Counted from the first letter of the stretch, positions 17,487-25,325 are shown. The stretch: 41,506 bases of DNA from Flavobacterium sp. (GCA_018062725.1 JAGORP010000006.1:1-41506); one strand, 5' to 3'. Notes: generated by a model not told the origin, from the letters alone. Program-made: numbers and translations.

Positions 17487-18413
17487 ATGAAGATTGACGA
17501 ACAGTTATCCAAAATATCCAGTTTCCAGCATTTAGAATTGTTGGCCAACCAAATTGTGGAAGGTTTTATATCTGGGATGCATAAAAGTCCGTTTCATGGA
17601 TTTTCTGCCGAATTTGCCGAACATAAAATTTACAACGCCGGCGAAAGCACCAAACATATCGATTGGAAGTTGTATGCCAAGACCGATCGTTTGTATACCA
17701 AGCGATTTGAAGAAGAAACTAATTTGCGCTGTCATTTAATTATTGATAATTCGTCTTCGATGCATTATCCCAAACTAAGCGATAATCAGTTTTTTTATGA
17801 AAATAAAATTGGATTTTCGGTTTTAGCTTCTGCAGTTTTGATGAATTTACTCAAGAAACAACGAGATGCAGTGGGTTTAAGCGTGTATTCAGATACCTAC
17901 GAGTACTTTTCTCCTGAAAAAGGAAGTGATCGTCACCACCGCATGTTATTAAACAAATTGGAAGGGTTGTTGCAATCGCCTAAAGAAGCCAAACAAACCG
18001 ATACGATCACATATTTGCATCAAATTGCCGAAAAAATGCACCGTCGTTCGATGATAATTTTGTTTACCGATATGTTTCAAGGGGAGGATGACGAAAGATT
18101 ATTCAAAGCGTTGCAACATTTAAAGCACAACAAGCATAAAGTAGTGTTGTTTCATGTAACGGATAAAAAAACCGAGTTTCTATTTGATTTTGACAATACG
18201 CCTCGGAAGTTTATCGATATCGAAACTGGAGAGCAAGTGAATTTGTTTGCTGAAAATATTAAAACAGACTATGAGAAATTAGTACAAACGTATTTTCAAA
18301 GGATTGCCAATACCTGCGCGATGTATAAAATCAAGTATGTTCCGGTTTCGGTAGATGAAAAATTTGAAAAAATTATGACAACGTATTTGGTTGAAAAACA
18401 AAAGTTTGGCTAA
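17487..18413 (+). CDS. DUF58 domain protein (von Willebrand A-like)
   Basis: A 308-residue cytoplasmic DUF58 protein. The signature GFSAEFAEHKIYNAGESTKH and IDWKLYAKTDRLYTKRFEEE precede a von Willebrand A-like domain with a metal-binding DNSSS motif (D87, S89, S91) and the second ligand region ILFTDMF. DUF58 proteins usually sit with MoxR ATPases and other vWA proteins and are thought to act with them as assembly factors, but here no MoxR gene is next to it. The N-terminal KISSFQHLELLANQIVEGF is part of the domain, which supports this start. Followed by tRNA-Asp. Confidence 0.9.
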   Translation: MKIDEQLSKISSFQHLELLANQIVEGFISGMHKSPFHGFSAEFAEHKIYNAGESTKHIDWKLYAKTDRLYTKRFEEETNLRCHLIIDNSSSMHYPKLSDNQFFYENKIGFSVLASAVLMNLLKKQRDAVGLSVYSDTYEYFSPEKGSDRHHRMLLNKLEGLLQSPKEAKQTDTITYLHQIAEKMHRRSMIILFTDMFQGEDDERLFKALQHLKHNKHKVVLFHVTDKKTEFLFDFDNTPRKFIDIETGEQVNLFAENIKTDYEKLVQTYFQRIANTCAMYKIKYVPVSVDEKFEKIMTTYLVEKQKFG

Positions 18414-18451
18414 AAAGGCAAAAAATTTTTTTAAAAAAAATCAAAAAACAC

Positions 18452-18481
18452 TTGCAGAAGTAAAAAAGCGTTGTATATTTG
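18452..18481 (+). promoter_or_regulatory. Promoter of tRNA-Asp
   Basis: TTG at 18452-18454, 19 bases, TATATTTG at 18474-18481, followed by CACTCGC. The same TATATTTGCAC.CGC start region occurs before tRNA-Gly and tRNA-Asn in this window. Confidence 0.75.
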
Positions 18482-18499
18482 CACTCGCAATAAAGCACT

Positions 18500-18576
18500 G
18501 GTTTGGTAGTTCAGTTGGTTAGAATACATGCCTGTCACGCATGGGGTCGCGGGTTCGAGTCCCGTCCAGACCGCCA
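18500..18576 (+). tRNA. tRNA-Asp (GTC)
   Basis: Acceptor GGTTTGG pairs with CCAGACC (one G-T); the D arm, anticodon loop with GTC at 18534-18536, and T arm GGGTTCGAGTCCC are intact; discriminator G and an encoded CCA follow. Its own terminator lies 9 bases downstream. Confidence 0.97.
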
Positions 18577-18585
18577 GAAAAGAGG

Positions 18586-18612
18586 AAGCTCCGTATAAAA
18601 ACGGAGCTTTTT
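18586..18612 (+). terminator. Terminator of tRNA-Asp
   Basis: AAGCTCCGT at 18586-18594 pairs perfectly with ACGGAGCTT at 18601-18609, followed by T. Confidence 0.9.
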
Positions 18613-18651
18613 TGCCCTCTTACAATATTTAAGAGTAGTTGTGTTGTTTAG

Positions 18652-18729
18652 GCTATGGCTTTGTAACCCATAGCAGGTTTAGTAGTTAGACCAATGAAAA
18701 GCTTTCCATTTGATTGGGGAGCTTTTTTA
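18652..18729 (+). repeat. Direct repeat flanking the GIY-YIG gene, copy 1
   Basis: Begins with a hairpin (GCTATGG/CCATAGC), then AACCCATAGCAGGTTTAGTA, a variable stretch, and TGAAAAGCTTTCCATTTG with GGGGAGCTTTTTT, which can form a terminator-like hairpin. The same units return at 18990-19069. Confidence 0.8.
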
Positions 18730-18744
18730 TTTTATATTCGGTTT

Positions 18745-19032
18745 ATGTTTTATACTTACATATTGTATTCTAAGATTAAAGATGTTTACTACAAAGGATT
18801 TACTTCAAATTTAGAGAGTAGACTGCAAAAACACAATTCCGGTGAAAGTAATTATACAGCATCAGTTAATGACTGGGAAATTGTATATTCTTGTGTTTTT
18901 GATTCCAAAACTGAAGCTTTGAAAGAAGAAAAAAGATTGAAAAAGCTGAATAGACTCTCTTTAGAAAAACTTTTTTTCTCAAAAAAAATAACCCATAGCA
19001 GGTTTAGTAGTCTCGTTGTGCCAACGAGATGA
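18745..19032 (+). CDS. Single-domain GIY-YIG endonuclease-like protein
   Basis: A 95-residue GIY-YIG domain protein (URI/UPF0213-like). The motif appears as YTYILYSK (residues 3-10) and YYKGFT (15-20); R26 and a glutamate in EALKEEKRL match the catalytic Arg and Glu. The start is taken at MFYTYIL, because 17 codons further upstream are translated from the flanking repeat. The last 14 residues or so (from about ITHSRF) are also translated from the second copy of the repeat, so the native C-terminus seems to be replaced. Such genes are multiplied between core genes in Flavobacterium-like genomes. Function is not established. Confidence 0.8.
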   Translation: MFYTYILYSKIKDVYYKGFTSNLESRLQKHNSGESNYTASVNDWEIVYSCVFDSKTEALKEEKRLKKLNRLSLEKLFFSKKITHSRFSSLVVPTR

Positions 19033-19069
19033 AAAGCTTTCCATTTGATTGGGGAGCTTTTTATTTTTA
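18990..19069 (+). repeat. Direct repeat flanking the GIY-YIG gene, copy 2
   Basis: Same AACCCATAGCAGGTTTAGTA and GAAAAGCTTTCCATTTG blocks as copy 1; the variable part here is a stem-loop TCTCGTTG/CAACGAGA. It overlaps the 3' end of the GIY-YIG frame. Confidence 0.8.
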
Positions 19070-19144
19070 GGGGAATTTCTTCTGTTTGATTTTCCTTTTC
19101 TTGATGAATACAAAATGTAATTCTGCGCTAATTGGTCTTAAACG

Positions 19145-19173
19145 AGCGCGGATTTCAAATCCGCGCTATCGGG
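19145..19173. repeat. REP-like palindrome 1
   Basis: A near-perfect palindrome AGCGCGGATTT-C-AAATCCGCGCT followed by ATCGGG. First of a cluster with the core CGGATTnnAAATCCG and a trailing ATCGGG. Confidence 0.75.
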
Positions 19174-19212
19174 ACGGATTTCCTTCGGCAGTCGCTACGT
19201 TCGTGTGCAACA

Positions 19213-19240
19213 TCGTTAACGCGGATTTGCAATCCGTGCC
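19213..19240. repeat. REP-like palindrome 2
   Basis: ACGCGGATTTGCAATCCGTGCC, the same palindrome with small changes and without the trailing ATCGGG. Confidence 0.65.
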
Positions 19241-19316
19241 AGCAATTTTACATTTCAACTCATAACAATGGTAAAAATAATGCTTCAACTTTTACGGGTG
19301 AAGTATTTCATTTTTT

Positions 19317-19362
19317 TCGTGCTCGGATTACAAATCCGCGCGATCGGGTTTACAATCCGTGC
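19317..19362. repeat. REP-like palindrome 3 (composite)
   Basis: TGCTCGGATTACAAATCCGCGC, then GATCGGG, then a half unit TTTACAATCCGTGC. Composite arrangement of the same element. Confidence 0.7.
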
Positions 19363-19405
19363 TTATTTCAACAATAAATAAATCTCATTTCTTTTTATAA
19401 AAAGA

Positions 19406-19438
19406 AAACTACAACGTTATGGTTGTAGTTTGTGTTTT
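19406..19438 (+). terminator. Stem-loop, terminator-like
   Basis: AAACTACAAC at 19406-19415 pairs perfectly with GTTGTAGTTT at 19422-19431 and is followed by GTGTTTTTT. It lies inside the REP cluster with no gene directly upstream. Confidence 0.5.
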
Positions 19439-19442
19439 TTGT

Positions 19443-19473
19443 GTGCACGGATTGCAAATCCGCGCAATCGGGG
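19443..19473. repeat. REP-like palindrome 4
   Basis: GTGCACGGATTGCAAATCCGCGC with a trailing AATCGGGG. The gap 19069-19492 holds only this REP cluster and hairpins; no gene is seen. Confidence 0.7.
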
Positions 19474-19492
19474 TTTTGGTAACAGTATCTAT

Positions 19493-19900
19493 TTAAATAT
19501 TATAATAATGTCTTATCTTAAATATTAATATTGGAAAAAATAATAAAAACAAACAAACCAAATACAACATCCATAGTTTAAACCATTTATTCATTGGATG
19601 ATTTGAAAATTTTATTTCAAAAGCTTTCATTTTATTTTTATAATACAGATAGTTGATCAGTTGTAATAAAACATAAAAAATGAGTGTAAATATTTTGCTT
19701 CTTGTTTGAAATATTTCATTTTTAAAAAATAATTCTTTTCCCAGTATTCGTTGAGGATAGAAAAGAGCATTATACATCATAAAAACGAAATAGATTATCG
19801 AAATTTGTATTATGGTAATATAAATCGCTGCAGTAAATACAGGATTCTCTTTTTTATAATGTTTAAATAAACGATAAAAAATATAATTAATTATCTCCAT
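19493..19900 (-). CDS. Small integral membrane protein, unknown function
   Basis: A 135-residue hydrophobic protein, not recognised. Three strongly hydrophobic stretches are visible (about 22-45 TAAIYITIIQISIIYFVFMM, 69-87 KIFTLIFYVLLQLINYLYY, and 108-127 WMLYLVCLFLLFFPILIFKI), separated by basic loops. It stands alone between a REP cluster and the gpmI 3' region, with no partner gene. It begins at ATG 19900; the longest hydrophilic loop holds PQRILGKELFFKNEIFQTRSK. A real small membrane gene is likely from its length and composition, but nothing points to its role. Confidence 0.6.
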   Translation of the reverse strand: MEIINYIFYRLFKHYKKENPVFTAAIYITIIQISIIYFVFMMYNALFYPQRILGKELFFKNEIFQTRSKIFTLIFYVLLQLINYLYYKNKMKAFEIKFSNHPMNKWFKLWMLYLVCLFLLFFPILIFKIRHYYNI

Positions 19901-19991
19901 AACCCAAATCTATTAAAGGTTGTCTATAAAATCGCTTCAAGTCCTTGTCCTATATTCTTTTTTGTAATTGGTAAAGTTGTAAACTCGATAA

Positions 19992-20039
19992 CACGAATTT
20001 ACTTCGTCCGTTCGGCTAGTGTCTCGGGTGGAATTCGTG
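19992..20039. repeat. Intergenic inverted repeat element
   Basis: CACGAATT at 19992-19999 and AATTCGTG at 20032-20039 enclose ACTTCGTCCGTTCGGCTAG and TCTCGGGT. It resembles the fragment at 15256-15299, so it is a dispersed repeat of this genome. Confidence 0.6.
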
Positions 20040-20062
20040 CAATTAAATTATTACAAGACTTT

Positions 20063-21580
20063 TTACAACAACGATTTTCCCGTCATCACTTCCGGTTGTT
20101 TAATATTCATTAACTCTAAAATAGTAGGGGCAATATCGCCCAAAACACCGTTATGTATATTTTTTAGCTCTTGGTCGACTAAAATAATCGGAACCGGATT
20201 GGTGGTGTGTGCCGTGTTGGGAGAGCCGTCAGGGTTTATCATGGTTTCACAATTGCCATGATCGGCGATAATAATTGTAGTATAATTATTTTGTATTGCG
20301 GTTTCTACGACTTCTTTTACGCATGCGTCTACAGCTTCGCAGGCTTTAATAGCTGCTTTCATATCTCCTGTATGGCCTACCATGTCGCCATTGGCAAAAT
20401 TAAGGCATACAAAATCTACCTCGCCTTTTTGTAATTCGGGAACAAGGACATCTTTTAGCTCGTAGGCGCTCATTTCAGGTTGTAAATCGTAAGTAGCGAC
20501 TTTGGGTGAGTTTCTCAAAATTCGGGTTTCGCCGTAAAAAGGAATTTCTCTTCCACCCGAAAAAAAGAAAGTTACGTGTGGGTATTTTTCGGTTTCGGCA
20601 ATTCGAATCTGCTTTTTGTTCGCTTTTTCTAAAACTTCTCCCAAAGTTTCGGTGATATTGTCTTTGTCGTAAATCACATGAACGTTTTGATAGGTATCGT
20701 CATAATTGGTCATGGTCACATAATACAAATCCAATTTGTGGAGGTTGTGTTCGTGCATATCCACTTGCGATAAGACTTCGGTTAATTCACGTCCTCTATC
20801 GGTTCTAAAATTGAAAAAAACAACCACATCACCATTTTGAATGGTTGCGATTGGCTGTTCCTTTTCATCAACCATCAATATTGGTTCTATAAACTCATCG
20901 GTAATATTGTTTTGATAGCTTTCTGAAATACTTTGCGAAGCATTTTTAGAAGTGGTTCCTTTGCCGTTGACTAACAAATCGTAGGCTTTTTTTACACGCT
21001 CCCAACGTTTGTCGCGATCCATGGCAAAATAACGTCCAATAACTGAAGCCAATTGTACGGGTGTATTTTGAGCATACTGAAGAAAATCATTAATATAAGT
21101 AACTCCCGATTTCGGATCTACGTCACGACCATCGGTAAAAGCATGTACAAAAAGCTTGGTTAGACCAAAAGTGGTAGCTGCATCCAATAATCCTCTAAGA
21201 TGGGACGTATGCGAATGCACGCCGCCATCCGATAATAATCCTAAAAAATGAACGGGTTTGTTATGGTCTTTAGCATATTGAAAAGCATCGTTTAAGACTT
21301 TTTCCTGATTTAAGGTTTTGTTTTGAACAGCTAAATTGATTTTTGCTAAGTCCTGATACACAATACGTCCAGCGCCAAGATTCATGTGGCCTACTTCGCT
21401 ATTTCCCATTTGCCCTTCAGGCAGTCCAACGTTGAGTCCGTCAGTGCGTAGTTGTGCATTTGGGTATTTGGTGTATAAACTGTCTATAAAAGGCGTGTTT
21501 GCATTGTCTATTGCAGATACTTTTGGGTCGGGAGATTTCCCCCAACCGTCAAGGATCATTAAAATTACTTTTTTTTTCAT
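20063..21580 (-). CDS. gpmI: 2,3-bisphosphoglycerate-independent phosphoglycerate mutase
   Basis: Glycolytic enzyme of 505 residues interconverting 3- and 2-phosphoglycerate through a phosphoserine intermediate with two Mn ions. The alkaline-phosphatase-like metal site begins with ILDGWG (D11), the phospho-acceptor serine is S61 in GNSEVGH, and the later FANGDMVGHTG and IIIADHGNCE blocks supply the remaining metal ligands. FTDGRDVDP and HSHTSHL mark the inserted substrate-binding domain. Full length for the family. A -7 element (TACTTTTG on the minus strand) lies upstream. No neighbouring gene appears to be in an operon with it. Confidence 0.97.
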   Translation of the reverse strand: MKKKVILMILDGWGKSPDPKVSAIDNANTPFIDSLYTKYPNAQLRTDGLNVGLPEGQMGNSEVGHMNLGAGRIVYQDLAKINLAVQNKTLNQEKVLNDAFQYAKDHNKPVHFLGLLSDGGVHSHTSHLRGLLDAATTFGLTKLFVHAFTDGRDVDPKSGVTYINDFLQYAQNTPVQLASVIGRYFAMDRDKRWERVKKAYDLLVNGKGTTSKNASQSISESYQNNITDEFIEPILMVDEKEQPIATIQNGDVVVFFNFRTDRGRELTEVLSQVDMHEHNLHKLDLYYVTMTNYDDTYQNVHVIYDKDNITETLGEVLEKANKKQIRIAETEKYPHVTFFFSGGREIPFYGETRILRNSPKVATYDLQPEMSAYELKDVLVPELQKGEVDFVCLNFANGDMVGHTGDMKAAIKACEAVDACVKEVVETAIQNNYTTIIIADHGNCETMINPDGSPNTAHTTNPVPIILVDQELKNIHNGVLGDIAPTILELMNIKQPEVMTGKSLL

Positions 21581-21614
21581 TTTTTTATGATTTTACTTCC
21601 ATTGGAACGGTCTT

Positions 21615-21622
21615 CAAAAGTA
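21615..21622 (-). promoter_or_regulatory. -7 promoter element of gpmI
   Basis: Minus strand TACTTTTG, a consensus -7 element, 34 bases before the gpmI ATG. No TTG is found at the standard distance. Confidence 0.5.
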
Positions 21623-21873
21623 AAAAATTTAAACCAGTTTTTACTACAGTTGCAATTCGAAGGTGTCGGTTTTTGGAAATACTTGCCTATAAATCCCGTT
21701 TTAAGTGTTTGATTGTAAGTTGATTGTTGGTGAAAATCCCTAAAGAGTAAGAAAAACCACTAATATTAGTTAGAAAATTTTGAATTTTTTTTCCCTGCTT
21801 GAAAACTCGTTAAAAATCGAAAGAGCCCTTTGTTTGTAGCTATTTAGCAAATTTTTGATGATTTTGAAAAAGT

Positions 21874-21893
21874 GCATTTCATCGATGAAATGC
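21874..21893. repeat. Perfect 20-base palindrome in the gpmI / L,D-transpeptidase gap
   Basis: GCATTTCATC/GATGAAATGC, followed by AAAAAAA; the AAATGCAAAAAAA end is repeated at 21908-21920. The rest of the divergent gap 21623-21989 is AT-rich with no gene seen. It may be an operator or a small hairpin in the leader of the downstream gene. Confidence 0.5.
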
Positions 21894-21989
21894 AAAAAAA
21901 CCCGATAAAATGCAAAAAAAATTTGGCTGGTATTATTTTTTTATTAATATTTGCTAAACACAAACAACAACACAAATAAAAGATTATCA

Positions 21990-22712
21990 ATGATTTACAG
22001 AATTTTACCTTTAGTATTGTTATTTTTAATGTCTTTTGCCCCAAAAGCTACTAATAACGTAAAAAACGTCGAAACTGATCCGAAAATGGTTGCTTCCAAT
22101 GCAACAATGAGTATGGCAGCTAAGATTGAAATGGTTTACAATTCCTTAAATGCTAATAATTTTGCCATTCCACAAATGGATTGTTTTAAAAGAGCCATGG
22201 AAGGGTTTTATGCTTTAAAACAAAAAGGAGCTATTGAAAAAGATATCATTACTATTATAGATTTTAGCATGTCCTCGACTAAAAAAAGATTATGGGTAAT
22301 TGATTTGGCTTCGAATACGATATTGTTCAATTCGGTGGTGTCACACGGGATGAAATCGGGTGGGGAATATGCGACTAGTTTTTCTAATTCTCAAAATTCA
22401 AATAAAAGCAGCTTAGGTTTTTATGTAACGGGTGAAACATACATCGGGAAACATGGATTATCATTAAAATTAGACGGGCAAGAGCAAGGAATCAATCATA
22501 ATGCAAGAGCAAGAGCAGTGGTAATGCACGGTGCTTCTTATGCCAATCCATCTGTTTTAAAAAGTCAAGGATACTTAGGAAGAAGTCAAGGATGTCCAGC
22601 TATTCCGGAAGCGTTAAAAAATCAAATCATCAACACGGTAAAAGGGAAATCATGTTTATTTATCTTCCATCCGAGTAGAAGTTATGAGATTGCTAGTAAA
22701 TTGGTTGCTTAA
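21990..22712 (+). CDS. Murein L,D-transpeptidase catalytic domain family protein
   Basis: A 240-residue exported protein of the YkuD_2 type. The signal peptide is MIYRILPLVLLFLMSFAPKA. The catalytic region has VSHGMKSG, VMHGASYAN and GRSQGCPAIP with catalytic C202, preceded by the conserved His. YkuD-like enzymes form or exchange 3-3 crosslinks or attach proteins to peptidoglycan in the periplasm. The start at 21990 is chosen because the signal peptide begins there; a TTG 13 codons upstream in the same frame lacks support. Its last 57 bases overlap the 3' end of the convergent second L,D-transpeptidase gene. Confidence 0.88.
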   Translation: MIYRILPLVLLFLMSFAPKATNNVKNVETDPKMVASNATMSMAAKIEMVYNSLNANNFAIPQMDCFKRAMEGFYALKQKGAIEKDIITIIDFSMSSTKKRLWVIDLASNTILFNSVVSHGMKSGGEYATSFSNSQNSNKSSLGFYVTGETYIGKHGLSLKLDGQEQGINHNARARAVVMHGASYANPSVLKSQGYLGRSQGCPAIPEALKNQIINTVKGKSCLFIFHPSRSYEIASKLVA

Positions 22713-24296
22713 TCGTTGATACAATTCGGTGTCATACTTATAAACATCATTTCGGAAATTAAAAATTCCGTGATCATACCAAGCTGTAAAGTATAAGAAA
22801 TGAATTTTAAAATTCTGACTTACTTTTACAGCTTTTGTTTTTTTGGTTTGTACTATCGTGTCAATTTCAGCCAAAGAATATATAGGTGTTTCTACTAATT
22901 TGGTTTTGTAAATAGAGGTTACTGGTTTTTTCTTTCCTTTTTGAATTACTTCTTCTTTAACTCTGATTTTTTTCAACTTATCTTTTAATAAATATTCGGC
23001 CAACGGAAGCGGTTTTTCAATTCGAACACAACCAGAACTTAACGCTCTGTAATTGTTGACAAACAATTCGCGATGATTGGTGTCGTGCATATAGACCAAA
23101 TGATTGTTGTTGAAGTTAATCTTAACAACACCTAACGAATTGTTGTATCCGGGATCTTGCACGTATTTGTAATTTAAGGCATCTTCGGGTTTCCAATGAC
23201 TCACCGGAATTTCTACGTTTTTATAATTGAAGATTTTAACTCTTGTTCTTTGGAAATAATTTCTGTTTTTGGTGGCGTCTGGAATTAAATCTTCTTTGAT
23301 AATCGTTGGAGGAACTGTCCAGGTAGGATTAAATACAATATTGTCCACCTTTGAAGATAGAATAGGTGTTTTTCTTTTTACCTGTCCAATGACAACTTTA
23401 TAAGTAGATACAGTGTCTTTGTTTTCTACAACCTGTAGTTGATAATCGGGTAAGTTGACACTTAAAAAATTATCACCTAGATCTTCTGGAAACCATCTCC
23501 AGCGTTCTAAATTGGCAATAATTTGTTGTTTTCGGGTTGATTTACTAATATTAAGAATTCGTAATGTACCAGGGCCAATTTTACCATCGGCTACTAATCC
23601 GTGGCGCGCTTGAAATCGCATAATTCCTTTTTTGAAATTTTCGTTGTATTGATTGTTTGCGACGGTGTCAAACGGTTTGATATCGCCCCAATAGCGAAGA
23701 CGTTGTTTTATTTTCGCAATTGCTGGACTTTTTACGCCAAAATAAATTTTTTCTTTATATTTTATGGTGTCAAAATACTCTTCAGGCATTGTGTTTAGGG
23801 TCAACAAAGCTTTTTTTAAGTTTTTATAGATCGGATGCTTTGGTTTGCTGGCTTCAATCAAACTGTCTATTTTTTTTCGACTAAGGATTAAAGTGAGTAT
23901 AGAATCATTTATGATTGGTTTTGGGGTAATTTCCCAATCGTCGTAGATTTCTAGCGGATTAATTTTACCATTTCGAAGATGTGAGGTGTATTTGATTACC
24001 GATTCGGTGAGTAATTTATGATAGTCTTCGGTTTGTGTTGAATTTAAGAAGATGGCATCTTCGTATTTCACTAAATCAGAATAGTGATAGTCTTCGGGGT
24101 CTAATCCTTCTGCTCCGGCGACCCGAAGAACTTCTAAAAGAGCGATTCTATTTTCTTTACTATTCCAGTTGTCTAATAACGATTCGTTTTCTAATGCGAG
24201 TTCGATAGATTCTTCGGTAGTAATCACATGTGAGGTATTGTTGGCACAGCCCACGTATACAAAAATCCCGATAAGAATGGTTATAAAGTAGCGCAT
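22656..24296 (-). CDS. L,D-transpeptidase lipoprotein, YcbB/LdtD-like
   Basis: A 546-residue envelope enzyme. The start at 24296 gives a lipoprotein signal peptide (MRYFITILIGIFVYVGC, lipobox YVGC); upstream in-frame codons run into the preceding gene. Order: N-terminal helical scaffold, a peptidoglycan-binding module (IKQRLRYWGD... FQARHGLVADGKIGPGTL), then the YkuD catalytic domain with FNPTWTVPPTI, YMHDTNHRELF and SSGCVRIEKP (catalytic C423) interrupted by a substrate capping loop. This is the YcbB (LdtD) architecture, which makes 3-3 crosslinks. It begins 4 bases after the GNAT gene, so the two are an operon. It is convergent with another L,D-transpeptidase, overlapping by 57 bases. Confidence 0.9.
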   Translation of the reverse strand: MRYFITILIGIFVYVGCANNTSHVITTEESIELALENESLLDNWNSKENRIALLEVLRVAGAEGLDPEDYHYSDLVKYEDAIFLNSTQTEDYHKLLTESVIKYTSHLRNGKINPLEIYDDWEITPKPIINDSILTLILSRKKIDSLIEASKPKHPIYKNLKKALLTLNTMPEEYFDTIKYKEKIYFGVKSPAIAKIKQRLRYWGDIKPFDTVANNQYNENFKKGIMRFQARHGLVADGKIGPGTLRILNISKSTRKQQIIANLERWRWFPEDLGDNFLSVNLPDYQLQVVENKDTVSTYKVVIGQVKRKTPILSSKVDNIVFNPTWTVPPTIIKEDLIPDATKNRNYFQRTRVKIFNYKNVEIPVSHWKPEDALNYKYVQDPGYNNSLGVVKINFNNNHLVYMHDTNHRELFVNNYRALSSGCVRIEKPLPLAEYLLKDKLKKIRVKEEVIQKGKKKPVTSIYKTKLVETPIYSLAEIDTIVQTKKTKAVKVSQNFKIHFLYFTAWYDHGIFNFRNDVYKYDTELYQRLSNQFTSNLITSTRMEDK

Positions 24297-24300
24297 GGGT

Positions 24301-24744
24301 TTAAATTTGTTTTTTGTACATAGTATAATGAGTGCCAATTTCTTCAATTTCAAAAGGCTGTCCAATGATTTGATAATTTGATTTTTTATAAAAATCTACC
24401 GCCGAAGCTCTTGCGTTGAACCAAATTAACGCATTTTCATTTTTTTGAAAGACCTCCTTTTCTACGTAGTCTAATAGCAATTTTCCAAATCCTTTTTTTT
24501 GAATTGTAGTACTAATGGCCATCCCACGCAGTTGGAATTGGTTTGTTTCAGCGAAAATAGGGTTGCCCTGTAAAAAAATAGAAGCAACGCCTGCAATTTC
24601 AGTAGCAATAAACATACCATAATGTAATGTGGTATTTAAATTATCGCCTTCAAAATAACAACTTTCTATAGGTTTGCCCACACGTAAAACACTTTGACGT
24701 ACGGTGTAGGTTGTGGAGGCAGGGATTTGTTTAATTTCAATCAT
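24301..24744 (-). CDS. GNAT family N-acetyltransferase
   Basis: A 147-residue GNAT acetyltransferase, transferring an acetyl group from acetyl-CoA to an unknown amine. The core is LRGMAISTTIQKKGFGKLLLDYVEKE with the pyrophosphate-binding QKKGFGK; the late strand is FYKKSNYQIIG. The ATG at 24744 is taken because a TAAATTTG -7 element (24751-24758, minus strand) ends six bases before it, so the transcript has almost no leader. It lies 4 bases before the L,D-transpeptidase lipoprotein gene, probably in one operon; a functional link to peptidoglycan is only suggested by position. Confidence 0.88.
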   Translation of the reverse strand: MIEIKQIPASTTYTVRQSVLRVGKPIESCYFEGDNLNTTLHYGMFIATEIAGVASIFLQGNPIFAETNQFQLRGMAISTTIQKKGFGKLLLDYVEKEVFQKNENALIWFNARASAVDFYKKSNYQIIGQPFEIEEIGTHYTMYKKQI

Positions 24745-24845
24745 AAAATACAAATTTAGGATATAATCTAAATTATTAAGTATAAATGAATTACATAAGG
24801 TCGGTTTTTTATGTGTTTTTATCGGAAATATTTTTTAAAAAAAGT

Positions 24846-24877
24846 TTGCAATAAAGAAAAGTTATTCTTTATATTTG
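24846..24877 (+). promoter_or_regulatory. Promoter of tRNA-Gly
   Basis: TTG at 24846-24848, 21 bases, TATATTTG at 24870-24877, then CACACGC. Confidence 0.75.
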
Positions 24878-24888
24878 CACACGCTAAT

Positions 24889-24964
<76 letters not shown>

Positions 24965-24967
24965 AAA

Positions 24968-24996
24968 AGCCCTAAACATTGTTTAGGGCTTTTTTA
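24968..24996 (+). terminator. Terminator of tRNA-Gly
   Basis: AGCCCTAAAC at 24968-24977 pairs perfectly with GTTTAGGGCT at 24981-24990, then TTTTT. Confidence 0.92.
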
Positions 24997-25054
24997 TTTG
25001 CTACTTTTTAGAAGTTAAGAGTACTTGTAGATTTCAATAGTAGTTGCGTTAAAT

Positions 25055-25091
25055 AAAAAGGTTTAACATTGTTGATGAACTTTTTTGCTCC
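25055..25091. repeat. Terminator-like hairpin repeat, copy 1
   Basis: AAAAAGGTTTAACATTGTTG followed by ATGAACTTTTTTGCTCC; similar to the copy at 25172-25209. On the minus strand each reads as a hairpin ending in T, preceded by GGAGC. Confidence 0.5.
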
Positions 25092-25171
25092 TTCTTCCCG
25101 ATAGTGATTGGAACAGGCTTTGGGCTATCATCTGCAAGCTCGGAATAAGCTTTTCTTCCAAACTATATAAT

Positions 25172-25209
25172 AAAAAAAGTCCAACATTGCTGTTGAACTT
25201 TTTTGCTCC
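25172..25209. repeat. Terminator-like hairpin repeat, copy 2
   Basis: AAAAAAAGTCCAACATTGCT followed by GTTGAACTTTTTTGCTCC; AAAGTCCAACA can pair with TGTTGAACTTT. The interval 24997-25325 holds these two copies and no supported gene. A frame crossing both copies is not convincing as a gene. Confidence 0.55.
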
Positions 25210-25325
25210 CGAAAGTATTGAGTTTTCGAACTTATTTAAGCGTGATTTAGAGAAACTACATCACTTATATGAAATAAGTGAATTTTAATTAACTTGTAAT
25301 CGTTTTAAAACATAATATTAGAAAA

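Noticed and set aside
19132..19377. An 81-codon frame in the REP region
   Set aside because: It is a translation of REP-like palindromes (FQIRA, TRICNP, ITNPR repeats) and not a gene.
25085..25288. A 67-codon plus-strand frame after tRNA-Gly
   Set aside because: It runs through the second terminator-like repeat, has no ribosome site and no recognisable protein; it is chance open frame.
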